A stretch of 5,027 bases of DNA from NCBI GenBank assembly GCA_017861475.1, contig JAGFXV010000144.1:1-5027 (forward strand), in the 5' to 3' direction. Positions 1-5,027 of the stretch are shown in pieces. The notes beneath the pieces were generated by a model. The model did not search any database and was not told where the DNA came from. It saw only the letters and a list, made by a program, of their open reading frames with translations. Positions within the stretch are counted from its first letter, which is position 1; every line of letters starts with the position of its first letter. The translations under genes and the position numbers were made by a program. The stretch is from Bacillota bacterium (lineage in GTDB: Bacteria > Bacillota > Syntrophomonadia > Syntrophomonadales > Syntrophomonadaceae).

Positions 1-116
1 TCAAACTGCAATCCAGTGATAAACTCACCAAGCGACATGCCGGATATGGCGCTGTAATTTCCTTTGCCCTTTATCTGTATATTTATATACTCATTTTTCT
101 CAATCGGTTTTGACAT
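1..116 (-). CDS. Hypothetical protein, N-terminal 38 codons only (runs off the left edge)
   Basis: An ATG at 116 opens a reading frame that stays open to the window edge. The visible peptide begins MSKPIEKNEYINIQIKGKG and continues with NYSAISGMSLGEFITGLQF. The start is well supported by a purine-rich GGAGGAGG tract just upstream (about 122-132). I do not recognise the family. The visible part is soluble, with no signal peptide or membrane segment, and it alternates charged and beta-branched residues as in a beta strand followed by a helix. In Bacillus the genes after pheT are rnhC and zapA, but this peptide does not resemble a ZapA start that I know. It lies 112 bases beyond the pheT stop and may have its own promoter. 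The gene call is fairly sure; the function is unknown. Confidence 0.7.
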   Translation of the reverse strand, partial: MSKPIEKNEYINIQIKGKGNYSAISGMSLGEFITGLQF

Positions 117-121
117 AATGG

Positions 122-132
122 CTCCTCCTCCC
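122..132 (-). promoter_or_regulatory. Ribosome binding site fixing the start of the left-edge gene
   Basis: On the minus strand the sequence GGGAGGAGGAG lies 5 bases upstream of the ATG at 116. It offers a strong anti-16S match at two possible registers. This supports 116 as the true start of the partial gene. Confidence 0.65.
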
Positions 133-140
133 TGCAAAAT

Positions 141-146
141 ATTATA
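141..146 (-). promoter_or_regulatory. Possible -10 element (TATAAT) before the left-edge gene
   Basis: A perfect TATAAT hexamer, preceded by TG, lies about 25 bases upstream of the start codon at 116. Initiation about 7 bases downstream of it would give a very short leader that still includes the ribosome binding site. No good -35 hexamer sits 16-18 bases upstream; that stretch falls on the CCCC arm of the inverted repeat. This is weak evidence for an independent promoter, and the AT-rich context could produce the hexamer by chance. Confidence 0.3.
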
Positions 147-160
147 CACGATTTGAAAAT

Positions 161-195
161 TTGGGGACATAACTGTCCGCCAGCAATGCCCCCAA
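161..195 (-). repeat. Imperfect inverted repeat downstream of pheT (hairpin or weak terminator)
   Basis: In the minus-strand transcript, TTGGGGGCAT (195-186) can pair over 10 positions, with one G-U, with ATGTCCCCAA (170-161). The loop is 15 bases. A competing smaller hairpin, GGACA/TGTCC around a GTTA loop, shares the same right arm. The larger stem is followed by AAATTTTC, so the U-run is poor for a classical intrinsic terminator. It could end the pheST transcript inefficiently, stabilise its 3' end, or be a copy of a dispersed palindromic element. Which of these holds cannot be told from one copy. Confidence 0.5.
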
Positions 196-228
196 TCCGT
201 AAATTATATGCTTTTTATAGAACCATAA

Positions 229-2280
229 TCATCTGAGATTGATATCCAACTTGTCTTTAAGTGCAGTCATGATGCCTTCCATGACCTCGTTTACTTTCGT
301 CTCTGTCAGCGTTCGTTCCTCGGACTGGAATACCATCCGGTAGGCCAAACTCTTATATCCTGCTGCCATCCGGTCACCCGTATAGACATCAAACAGACTG
401 ATCTTCTGCAGAAGGCTGCCACCGCTGGACTTGATCACCTCAACGACTTCATCGGATCTGATTTCCTCACGCAGCAACAGGGCAATATCCCTTTCCGCCG
501 CGGGATATTTCGTAATACTCTCCATCATATGCCGGGGACTGGCCAGGCTAAATAAACGATCAACGTCCAACTCCATGGCACAGACCCGTGGTTTGATATC
601 AAAATTCTGTCTGACCTGGGGATGAATTTCTCCAATAACACCCAATTCCTTGTCCTGGCAGATAATCAGGGCACAGCGTCCCGGATGATAAGCAGCCTCT
701 GCACAAGCCTCAAATTTTAAATCGTCAATGCCCAGTTGCAGCAGGAAGTTTTCCAAAATGCCCTTCAAATAATAGAAATCCATTTCCACGTTCTGTTTGA
801 GCCAGTTGGTTTCTTGTCTGCCGGCTACCACCGCACCCAGCTTTAATTCCTCCCGAGGCAGTTCATTGTTCTGGGGGAAAAATACCTTGCCCATTTCAAA
901 AAAGGCCAGATTGTTGTTTTTCCGAGCCAGATTGCGGCTGACTGTTTCAAGCAAACCGGGCAGAAGCATGGTACGCATTACACTTTGTTCTTCCGACAGG
1001 GGGTTGGCAACTTTGACCGTATTACGCAGCACGCTATCGTCGGGCAGACAAAGTTTATCAAAATATCTGGGGGTTACAAAACTGTAAGTCACTACTTCAT
1101 ATAAAGTCCGGGCCATCAATTCCTTGATTTTTTCCCTGAAACTCTGATAAGACGTCAATCCTCCCCGGGAAGCGTCGCTGGGGAATGAAGCCGGAATATT
1201 CTCGTAGCCGTGCAGCCGCGCCACTTCTTCAATCAGGTCGGCCTCCAATTCAATATCGGGACGGTAGGTGGGTACATAAACCATCAGACCATCGTTTTCC
1301 TCCCGCACCGGGAATTTGAGATCTTCGATATAACCTTTTATTTTATCTTTGCTCAGGATAATCCCCAGCAGATCATTGACCCGCTGCGGACGCAGCAAAA
1401 TAGTCCGGGGAATCATGGGATCAGGATATTGATCACATATACCCTGTACTACTTCACCTCCAGCCAGTTCCTGCATCAGATCAGCGGCACGGTTCAGCGC
1501 ATAGATAAGGCCATTCACATCAGACCCTTTTTCAAAACGCATGGATGAATCACTGCGCAGCGCCAGTTTGCGCGCTGTTTTACGGATACCAACGCCGTAG
1601 AAACAAGCTGACTCCAATAGCACATTAACGGTATCATCACCGATTTCAGTATTTTGTCCGCCCATGATGCCAGCCAGTGCCACCGGTCTGCCGTTGTCCG
1701 TAATAAGCAGCATTTCTTTATCCAGGGTTCTTTCCACATCATCCAGGGTAACGATTTTTTCGTCTTGAGAAGCTCTGCGTACCAGAATCTTTTTTGCTTC
1801 GCTGAGCAAATCATAGTCAAAGGCATGCAAGGGCTGATTCGTTTCCAGCAAAACATAGTTGGTTATATCGACTACATTATTGATCGGGCGAATACCGCTG
1901 TTGATCAGACTGGTCTGCATCCACTCGGGAGAAGGTTTGATTTTAACGTTTCTTACCACCCGGGCTGCATAACGCAGACATAAATCAGGATCAGCAATTT
2001 CCACTTTGATATAATCATCTATTTTTTCCTGGCTCTCCCTGATGTTCAATTGCGGGATTTCCACATCTTTGTGCTGCAAGGCAGCCACTTCCCGGGCCAG
2101 ATTGATCATGCCCAGGCAATCACCACGATTGGGGGTGAGATCCAGTTCCATAACGCTGTCTCCAGCTATTTCTTCCACGCCTTCAATGGCGATTCCCGCC
2201 ATGGTCAGCCGGTGGGCGAGTTCCTGGGGAGTCCAGGGAATATCTACATATTTTTTTAGCCAATTTATTGATACTGCCAT
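229..2280 (-). CDS. pheT: Phenylalanyl-tRNA synthetase beta subunit, short form lacking the B2 tRNA-binding domain
   Basis: This is the beta subunit of the alpha2-beta2 enzyme that charges tRNA-Phe in the cytoplasm; in this family it carries editing of Tyr-tRNA-Phe and contacts the tRNA. Domains in order: the B1 N-terminus (about 1-38, starting MAVSINWLKKYVDI) joins straight onto the rest of B1 (about 41-75, containing ELDLTPNRGDCL). The B3/B4 editing module (about 95-285) has HAFD with His152, GIMGG at 204-208 and LLESA with Glu223. The B5 domain is about 290-365, the catalytic-like B6/B7 module about 375-575, and the C-terminal FDX-ACB anticodon-binding domain about 588-683. Family members are normally near 800 residues; this one has 683. 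The missing roughly 110 residues match the EMAP/OB-fold B2 insertion. The frame is continuous, and the start is fixed by a strong ribosome binding site directly after the pheS stop. Identity is certain; the effect of the missing domain is inference. Confidence 0.97.
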   Translation of the reverse strand: MAVSINWLKKYVDIPWTPQELAHRLTMAGIAIEGVEEIAGDSVMELDLTPNRGDCLGMINLAREVAALQHKDVEIPQLNIRESQEKIDDYIKVEIADPDLCLRYAARVVRNVKIKPSPEWMQTSLINSGIRPINNVVDITNYVLLETNQPLHAFDYDLLSEAKKILVRRASQDEKIVTLDDVERTLDKEMLLITDNGRPVALAGIMGGQNTEIGDDTVNVLLESACFYGVGIRKTARKLALRSDSSMRFEKGSDVNGLIYALNRAADLMQELAGGEVVQGICDQYPDPMIPRTILLRPQRVNDLLGIILSKDKIKGYIEDLKFPVREENDGLMVYVPTYRPDIELEADLIEEVARLHGYENIPASFPSDASRGGLTSYQSFREKIKELMARTLYEVVTYSFVTPRYFDKLCLPDDSVLRNTVKVANPLSEEQSVMRTMLLPGLLETVSRNLARKNNNLAFFEMGKVFFPQNNELPREELKLGAVVAGRQETNWLKQNVEMDFYYLKGILENFLLQLGIDDLKFEACAEAAYHPGRCALIICQDKELGVIGEIHPQVRQNFDIKPRVCAMELDVDRLFSLASPRHMMESITKYPAAERDIALLLREEIRSDEVVEVIKSSGGSLLQKISLFDVYTGDRMAAGYKSLAYRMVFQSEERTLTETKVNEVMEGIMTALKDKLDINLR

Positions 2281-2283
2281 TAT

Positions 2284-2295
2284 GCCACCTCCTTA
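2284..2295 (-). promoter_or_regulatory. pheT ribosome binding site abutting the pheS stop codon
   Basis: The pheS stop TAA runs directly into GGAGGTGG, and the pheT ATG follows 7 bases after the GGAGG core. Only 12 bases separate the two genes. This is the arrangement expected for translational coupling, which would help keep the alpha and beta subunits in equal amounts. Coupling itself is inferred. Confidence 0.75.
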
Positions 2296-3315
2296 AAACT
2301 GGGTAAGAAATCTTTTATCATTATCGAAGAACAGGCGCAGGTCATTGACGCCATATTTCAGCATGGCAATTCTCTCAATCCCCATTCCAAAAGCAAATCC
2401 TGACACTTTTTCCGGATCGTAACCGCCATTGATCAGCACCCGCGGATGCACCATGCCGGCTCCCAGTATTTCGAGCCACCCGGTATGCGAACAAACCCGG
2501 CATCCTTCACCCTTGCAACTGACACATGATATATCCATTTCTGCGCTTGGTTCGGTGAAAGGGAAAAAGCTGGGACGATAACGCACCCGCACATCTTCAC
2601 CGAAGACCTGCCGGGCAAACATCATCAGGGTACCCTTCAGATCACCAAAGGTAATCGTCTCGTCTACCACCAGGCCTTCTATCTGGTTGAACATGGGGGA
2701 ATGTGTGGCATCATCGTCTTTGCGATAGACCTTGCCGGGAACGATGATTTTGACCGGCAGTTGGGGAGCCATTTTCTCCATGGTTCTGACCTGGCACGGT
2801 GAAGTATGGGTCCTCAGCAAGATATCCTCGGTAATATAAAAGGTATCCTGCATATCCCGGGCAGGATGATCCTTGGGAACATTCAGCGCGGCAAAGTTAT
2901 AATAATCACTCTCGATCTCCGGTCCTTCTGCTACCGAAAAGCCCATGCCGATAAAAATATTTTGAATCTCACGTATAACCAGGCTGATCGGATGCAATCC
3001 CCCAGTCTGCAGCGGTAATCCGGGCAAACTGACATCGATTCTTTCCTCCAGGAGCTTGCGTTCCATTTCACGATTTTTTATTTCGCTGGTCTTCTCTTCA
3101 ATTAGGTTTTCCAGCATATTCTTTATTTCATTGGCCGTTTTGCCGGCCTCCACCTTGGCTTCGCCACTCAGGTCTTTCAAACCACGCAGCAAATTGGTCA
3201 ATTCGCCTTTCCGGCCCAGCACTTTTACCTTGATATCATTCAAGGCTTCGATATCATTGACTTTTTCAACGGCATTTTCAGTCGCCTGTCTGAGCTGCAA
3301 AAGTCTGTCTATCAT
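2293..3315 (-). CDS. pheS: Phenylalanyl-tRNA synthetase alpha (catalytic) subunit
   Basis: This is the catalytic class II subunit that activates phenylalanine and pairs with PheT. The 340 residues match the usual family length. The N-terminal part (about 1-95) is helical and rich in Glu and Lys, as in the coiled-coil arm that binds tRNA. Class II motif 1 begins near GGLHP (105-109). Motif 2 spans about 194-218, with [11 protein letters not shown] and FNQIEG visible. FTEPSAEMD (253-261) lines the active site. Motif 3 is [14 protein letters not shown] (306-319), with Ala308 at the position that sets the size of the Phe pocket. Four cysteines at 264, 267, 272 and 275, followed by [13 protein letters not shown], form the Cys cluster common in Firmicutes PheS. 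AGGGGG lies 7 bases before the ATG at 3315. It is the first gene behind the T-box leader and is followed 12 bases later by pheT. Confidence 0.98.
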   Translation of the reverse strand: MIDRLLQLRQATENAVEKVNDIEALNDIKVKVLGRKGELTNLLRGLKDLSGEAKVEAGKTANEIKNMLENLIEEKTSEIKNREMERKLLEERIDVSLPGLPLQTGGLHPISLVIREIQNIFIGMGFSVAEGPEIESDYYNFAALNVPKDHPARDMQDTFYITEDILLRTHTSPCQVRTMEKMAPQLPVKIIVPGKVYRKDDDATHSPMFNQIEGLVVDETITFGDLKGTLMMFARQVFGEDVRVRYRPSFFPFTEPSAEMDISCVSCKGEGCRVCSHTGWLEILGAGMVHPRVLINGGYDPEKVSGFAFGMGIERIAMLKYGVNDLRLFFDNDKRFLTQF

Positions 3316-3322
3316 CGTCCAT

Positions 3323-3328
3323 CCCCCT
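3323..3328 (-). promoter_or_regulatory. pheS ribosome binding site
   Basis: AGGGGG lies 7 bases upstream of the ATG at 3315. A second ATG at 3322, immediately after it, is out of frame and too close to the site, so 3315 is preferred. The start also fits the usual PheS length. The site is outside the T-box terminator, so the leader regulates transcription rather than masking translation. Confidence 0.65.
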
Positions 3329-3347
3329 ATGTTTTAATGTAATTTAA

Positions 3348-3384
3348 GAAAAAAATAAGCCTTCGTCGCTAGGGACGAAAGCCT
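3348..3384 (-). terminator. T-box-controlled intrinsic terminator before pheS
   Basis: In the minus-strand RNA, GCTTTCGTC (3382-3374) pairs with GACGAAGGC (3367-3359) across a 6-base loop. The stem extends by one G-U and one A-U pair. An almost unbroken U-run of seven (3355-3349) follows. The CCCU at 3374-3371, in the terminator stem and loop, is the same element that the T-box AGGG (3403-3400) would pair with in the antiterminator, so the two folds exclude each other. Confidence 0.92.
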
Positions 3385-3389
3385 GGTTC

Positions 3390-3403
3390 CGCGGTACCAC
3401 CCT
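3390..3403 (-). promoter_or_regulatory. T-box motif and antiterminator 5' arm
   Basis: The 14 bases AGGGTGGTACCGCG match the T-box consensus without a mismatch. Within it UGGU/UGGN is the bulge that pairs with the NCCA end of uncharged tRNA, known from studied T-boxes. AGGG (3403-3400) can pair with CCCU (3374-3371) to form the antiterminator. Confidence 0.95.
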
Positions 3404-3591
3404 TATTAACCGGTATCATTACCGATTCACTTCAGGCCATTAACGCCGGCCGGCGGGCAGATCTACTGCTGGTTCAATCTGCCGCTCACAGGTGAATTCG
3501 CCTGCCTCCCCCTGGCCGTACTCTCAGTCTATGATACGGCCTCCCTTTAAAGGTTTTTCAGCAGATTACTGATCCTGGTCATCACGTTTTA

Positions 3592-3684
3592 TTATTGGGT
3601 TGCAAACATTTTATACAGAAGATAATAAATAATACAACCAGAAGTTTCAAAAAGGCTCCACATACTATCTGTTTGTTCAGACAT
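3592..3684 (-). CDS. YqzL-like micro-protein, 30 residues
   Basis: The ATG at 3684 starts a 30-codon frame reading MSEQTDSMWSLFETSGC and then IIYYLLYKMFATQ. The spaced pattern W..F..(T/S)G.(I)..YLLYK resembles the short YqzL-like family of Firmicutes, whose function is not known. That family match is from memory and not verified. GGAGG lies 11 bases upstream, a slightly long spacing. The frame could be extended to 61 codons from a TTG at 3777, but that start overlaps the end of the methyltransferase and lacks the conserved motif in its added part, so the ATG is preferred. The gene lies 62 bases after the methyltransferase stop with no terminator between, so the two are probably co-transcribed. 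Its 3' end overlaps the likely pheST promoter. The tail IIYYLLY is hydrophobic but too short for a confident membrane helix. Confidence 0.62.
   Translation of the reverse strand: MSEQTDSMWSLFETSGCIIYYLLYKMFATQ
3610..3637 (-). promoter_or_regulatory. Likely sigma-A promoter for the pheST T-box transcript
   Basis: TTGTAT (3637-3632) and TATAAA (3615-3610) are separated by 16 bases on the minus strand. The -10 matches 5 of 6 consensus positions and the -35 matches 4 of 6. Initiation would fall near 3603, about 17 bases before Stem I, which is typical for a T-box leader. The promoter lies inside the last codons of the YqzL-like gene. It is a visual match only. Confidence 0.5.
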
Positions 3685-3695
3685 AACCGCATCAT

Positions 3696-3700
3696 CCTCC
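3696..3700 (-). promoter_or_regulatory. Ribosome binding site deciding the start of the YqzL-like gene
   Basis: GGAGG lies 11 bases before the ATG at 3684. It is the only strong anti-16S match near either candidate start, which favours the 30-codon form over the TTG-initiated 61-codon form. Confidence 0.5.
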
Positions 3701-3746
3701 GATTCCAGCAAGGAAATCTTTCCTGCACTCTCTCTCCGGATTGTCT

Positions 3747-4526
3747 TTATAACGGTTTGACTTTTCTCTGTCGCCAAGCTTCTGCTGTTATTATAGCACA
3801 GGCAGCCGCCACATTCAAAGAATCAACGCCAGGACTAATTGGTATTCGACTGGTTTTACCACATCTGTTTTTAATATTAGGGCTGATGCCGGTCGCTTCG
3901 CTGCCCAAAACCAGAATTTTTTTGCCTCGCATGTCTATATCGTAATAATCGGTTGCGTTTTCGAGACCGGTAGCGATTAACTCATAGCCCTGCGTCTGTA
4001 AATCATCAAGTTCCTGTTCAGTTACAGCTACGATGAGTGGCAGGTGAAACAATCCACCCATCGTAGAGCGAACCACTTTGGGACTGTAAGGATCAACACA
4101 CCCTGGCGTCAGAAGCAGGACGTCCACACCCAAAGCCCAGCAGCTGCGTATAATGCTGCCCAGATTGCCAGGATCGGAGATTCGATCCAGCAAAACGAAA
4201 AATCCCTCAGTTGATGCCAGTGTTGCCAGATCCCAGGCCGGCTTGCGGATGATGGCTGCCATGCCCTGTTGGGATTCGGTCGTACTTATGTGTTTTAGCA
4301 GTCGGTCATTGACAATATAGCAGTCAAGATCCTGCCGGTCGCCTAAATCACCGGCCTGTTCTTCACGAATAAACAATACTTCCACCAATCCTGGAATTGC
4401 CAATGCTTCCTCCACCAGACGCCGGCCTTCAGCCAGAAACAGCTTCTCCTCATCGCGGTATTTTTTATGGTGCAGACTACGCGCCAGTTTGATAACCTGG
4501 TTTTCCGGTGAGCTTATCTCTTTCAT
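3747..4526 (-). CDS. rlmP: SpoU/TrmH-family 23S rRNA 2'-O-methyltransferase (RlmP/YsgA-like)
   Basis: This SPOUT enzyme transfers methyl from S-adenosylmethionine to a ribose 2'-OH of RNA. The 259-residue protein has an N-terminal substrate-binding domain (about 22-95, with LFLAEGRRLVEEAL) and a C-terminal knotted SpoU domain (about 108-255). Motif 1 is LDRISDPGNLGSIIRS (113-128) with Asn121 and Arg127. Motif 2 is LVLGSEATGIS (205-215) with Glu210. Motif 3 is IPISPGVDSLNVAAA (228-242) with Ser236 and Asn238. All catalytic positions appear intact. In Bacillus the neighbouring gene of pheS is ysgA (rlmP), known to form Gm2553 in the 23S rRNA A-loop; the same placement here suggests orthology. 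TsnR- or RlmB-type specificity remains possible. AGGTGATGAG directly precedes the ATG. It begins just after the rplT terminator; I see no convincing promoter of its own. Confidence 0.9.
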   Translation of the reverse strand: MKEISSPENQVIKLARSLHHKKYRDEEKLFLAEGRRLVEEALAIPGLVEVLFIREEQAGDLGDRQDLDCYIVNDRLLKHISTTESQQGMAAIIRKPAWDLATLASTEGFFVLLDRISDPGNLGSIIRSCWALGVDVLLLTPGCVDPYSPKVVRSTMGGLFHLPLIVAVTEQELDDLQTQGYELIATGLENATDYYDIDMRGKKILVLGSEATGISPNIKNRCGKTSRIPISPGVDSLNVAAACAIITAEAWRQRKVKPL

Positions 4527-4573
4527 CTCATCACCTGCCCTGTTGCTGATTTCGCAGCGAAGATTTATTTAAT

Positions 4574-4604
4574 AAAAAAGCATGGCTTGCAGGCCATACT
4601 TTTT
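4574..4604 (-). terminator. Strong rho-independent terminator after rplT
   Basis: In the minus-strand RNA, AAAAAGTATGGC pairs with GCCATGCTTTTT over 12 positions with a single wobble. The loop is the 6 bases CTGCAA. The stem merges into a run of six U. It ends the ribosomal protein transcript 23 bases after the rplT stop and separates it from the methyltransferase. Nothing else is visible in the gap 4527-4627 apart from the methyltransferase ribosome binding site. Confidence 0.93.
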
Positions 4605-4627
4605 CATTCATTAATATTGCTGTTTAA

Positions 4628-4981
4628 TTAAACGCTTTTCTTGGAAAGTTCAGCCAGATCTGCAAAGCCCTGCGGATCACTGATGGCGATATCGGCCAGC
4701 ACCTTGCGGTTGATGTCAACTCCATTTAGCTTCAGGCCATGTACCATGCGGCTGTAAGTAGTGCCATTTTCACGGGCAGCAGCGTTGATACGCGCAATCC
4801 ATAACTGACGGAATTCTCTTTTCTTTAGTTTTCTGTGGGCATAGGCATAATTGCCTGACTTCATGACCTGTTGATTGGCTACGCGATACAGTTTGGATTT
4901 GCTGCCCACATAACCTTTGGCCAGTTTCAATATTTTTTTATGTCTTCTGTGGGTGGTTATACCCCGTTTAATTCTTGCCAT
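4628..4981 (-). CDS. rplT: 50S ribosomal protein L20
   Basis: L20 binds 23S rRNA early in assembly of the large subunit; in several bacteria it also represses its own infC-rpmI-rplT operon. The 117 residues match the usual length of about 118. The basic N-terminal arm (MARIKRG, then [15 protein letters not shown] at 12-26) is followed by the globular core, with [17 protein letters not shown] (57-73) and [15 protein letters not shown] (86-100). All family hallmarks are present. AGGAGGAG lies about 9 bases before the ATG at 4981. The rpmI stop is 19 bases upstream, as expected for the conserved cluster, and a strong terminator follows. Any L20 leader control would lie outside the window. Confidence 0.98.
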   Translation of the reverse strand: MARIKRGITTHRRHKKILKLAKGYVGSKSKLYRVANQQVMKSGNYAYAHRKLKKREFRQLWIARINAAARENGTTYSRMVHGLKLNGVDINRKVLADIAISDPQGFADLAELSKKSV

Positions 4982-4988
4982 GACTTAG

Positions 4989-4996
4989 CTCCTCCT
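4989..4996 (-). promoter_or_regulatory. rplT ribosome binding site
   Basis: AGGAGGAG sits in the 19-base gap between the rpmI stop and the rplT ATG at 4981. Spacing from the AGGAGG core to the ATG is 9 bases. Confidence 0.75.
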
Positions 4997-5000
4997 CTGT

Positions 5001-5027
5001 CTATTTATAAGGAATCAGTTTGGAAAT
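5001..5027 (-). CDS. rpmI: 50S ribosomal protein L35, last eight codons only (partial)
   Basis: The minus strand from the right edge reads ISKLIPYK followed by TAG. L35 proteins typically end in a K(L/M)(L/I)PYK-like tail, and rpmI immediately precedes rplT in the conserved infC-rpmI-rplT operon. The fragment alone is tiny, but position and C-terminal motif agree. The stop is 19 bases before the rplT start. Confidence 0.85.
   Translation of the reverse strand: MSKLIPYK

Larger units (their letters stand above)
3348..3590 (-). ncRNA. T-box riboswitch leader, Phe (UUC) specifier, controlling pheST
   Basis: This transcriptional T-box leader senses uncharged tRNA-Phe and allows read-through into pheST. 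The canonical T-box AGGGTGGTACCGCG lies at 3403-3390. Stem I begins near 3586 with GTGATGA and a short helix CAGG pairing with CCTG. Above it is a specifier loop with AGTA on the 5' side and GAA-UUC-A on the 3' side. The specifier UUC is at 3496-3494 and codes Phe, followed by the usual purine. The upper Stem I hairpin is GGCCGTA pairing with TACGGCC. A Stem II-like hairpin pairs GCGGCAGAT with ATCTGCCCGC with one bulge. A Stem III-like hairpin (TCGGTA with TACCGG) sits just before the T-box. The antiterminator and terminator are described separately. The match between specifier and downstream gene makes the call very safe; helix limits were folded by eye. Confidence 0.96.

Noticed and set aside
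1210..1548. 112-codon plus-strand open frame opposite pheT
   Set aside because: It lies wholly opposite a certain gene, has no ribosome binding site that I can see and no family motif. It is a shadow of pheT codon structure.
1515..1856. 113-codon minus-strand frame inside pheT in another register
   Set aside because: It overlaps the conserved editing region of pheT, and its peptide is a Trp/Cys-rich out-of-frame reading of the HAFD and GIMGG segments.
229..2280. pheT as a pseudogene or frameshift product because it is short
   Set aside because: The frame is continuous from a strong start to a natural C-terminal end. Catalytic-like, editing and anticodon-binding motifs remain, and the missing part matches one domain exactly.
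3444..3455. Perfect 12-base palindrome CGCCGGCCGGCG as a protein operator
   Set aside because: It lies within the structured T-box leader, in the linker region between Stem II and Stem III, and is better explained as RNA secondary structure.
3592..3777. 61-codon version of the YqzL-like frame starting at 3777
   Set aside because: The first codon is TTG, it overlaps the methyltransferase C-terminus by 31 bases, and the extra 31 residues carry no recognisable motif. The ATG at 3684 has a GGAGG upstream.
3595..3945. 116-codon plus-strand open frame opposite the micro-gene and the methyltransferase C-terminus
   Set aside because: It covers SpoU motif 3 on the other strand and lacks a convincing ribosome binding site or recognisable motif. 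It is best read as an antisense shadow.
4527..4573. Dedicated promoter for the methyltransferase after the rplT terminator
   Set aside because: The stretch is AT-rich near 4560-4573, but I found no -35/-10 pair with acceptable spacing. Read-through or a non-consensus promoter cannot be ruled out.

Overview
The window is ordinary core-genome DNA from a low-to-mid GC Gram-positive bacterium. It is most likely a member of the Firmicutes, class Clostridia (Peptococcaceae/Syntrophomonadaceae-like). The basis is strong GGAGG-type ribosome binding sites, a T-box leader before pheS, a PheS of the Firmicutes type with a Cys cluster, and a gene order resembling Bacillus (ysgA/rlmP next to pheST). The taxonomic placement is inference. 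Every gene is on the minus strand, so transcription runs from the right edge to the left edge.

Reading in transcription order, the right edge (5001-5027) holds the last codons of rpmI (ribosomal protein L35). Next comes complete rplT (L20, 4628-4981) and a strong intrinsic terminator (4574-4604), which closes the infC-rpmI-rplT type operon. A SPOUT-family 23S rRNA 2'-O-methyltransferase follows (rlmP/ysgA-like, 3747-4526). After it is a 30-codon micro-ORF with a YqzL-like motif (3592-3684). A sigma-A-like promoter inside that micro-ORF appears to drive the pheST leader.

The stretch 3348-3590 is a complete T-box riboswitch with a UUC (Phe) specifier, the canonical T-box sequence and a rho-independent terminator. 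It gates pheS (2293-3315) and pheT (229-2280) in response to uncharged tRNA-Phe. The two subunits form the heterotetrameric phenylalanyl-tRNA synthetase. Downstream of pheT is a 112-base gap with a striking inverted repeat. It is followed by the first 38 codons of an unrecognised gene that runs off the left edge (1-116).

The genes share a translation theme: ribosomal proteins, rRNA modification and aminoacylation of tRNA-Phe. The most unusual point is that PheT (683 residues) cleanly lacks the N-terminal EMAP/OB-fold tRNA-binding domain (B2), while its editing, B5, core-like and anticodon-binding domains are all present. I see no mobile element, CRISPR array, phage gene or obviously novel multi-gene system.
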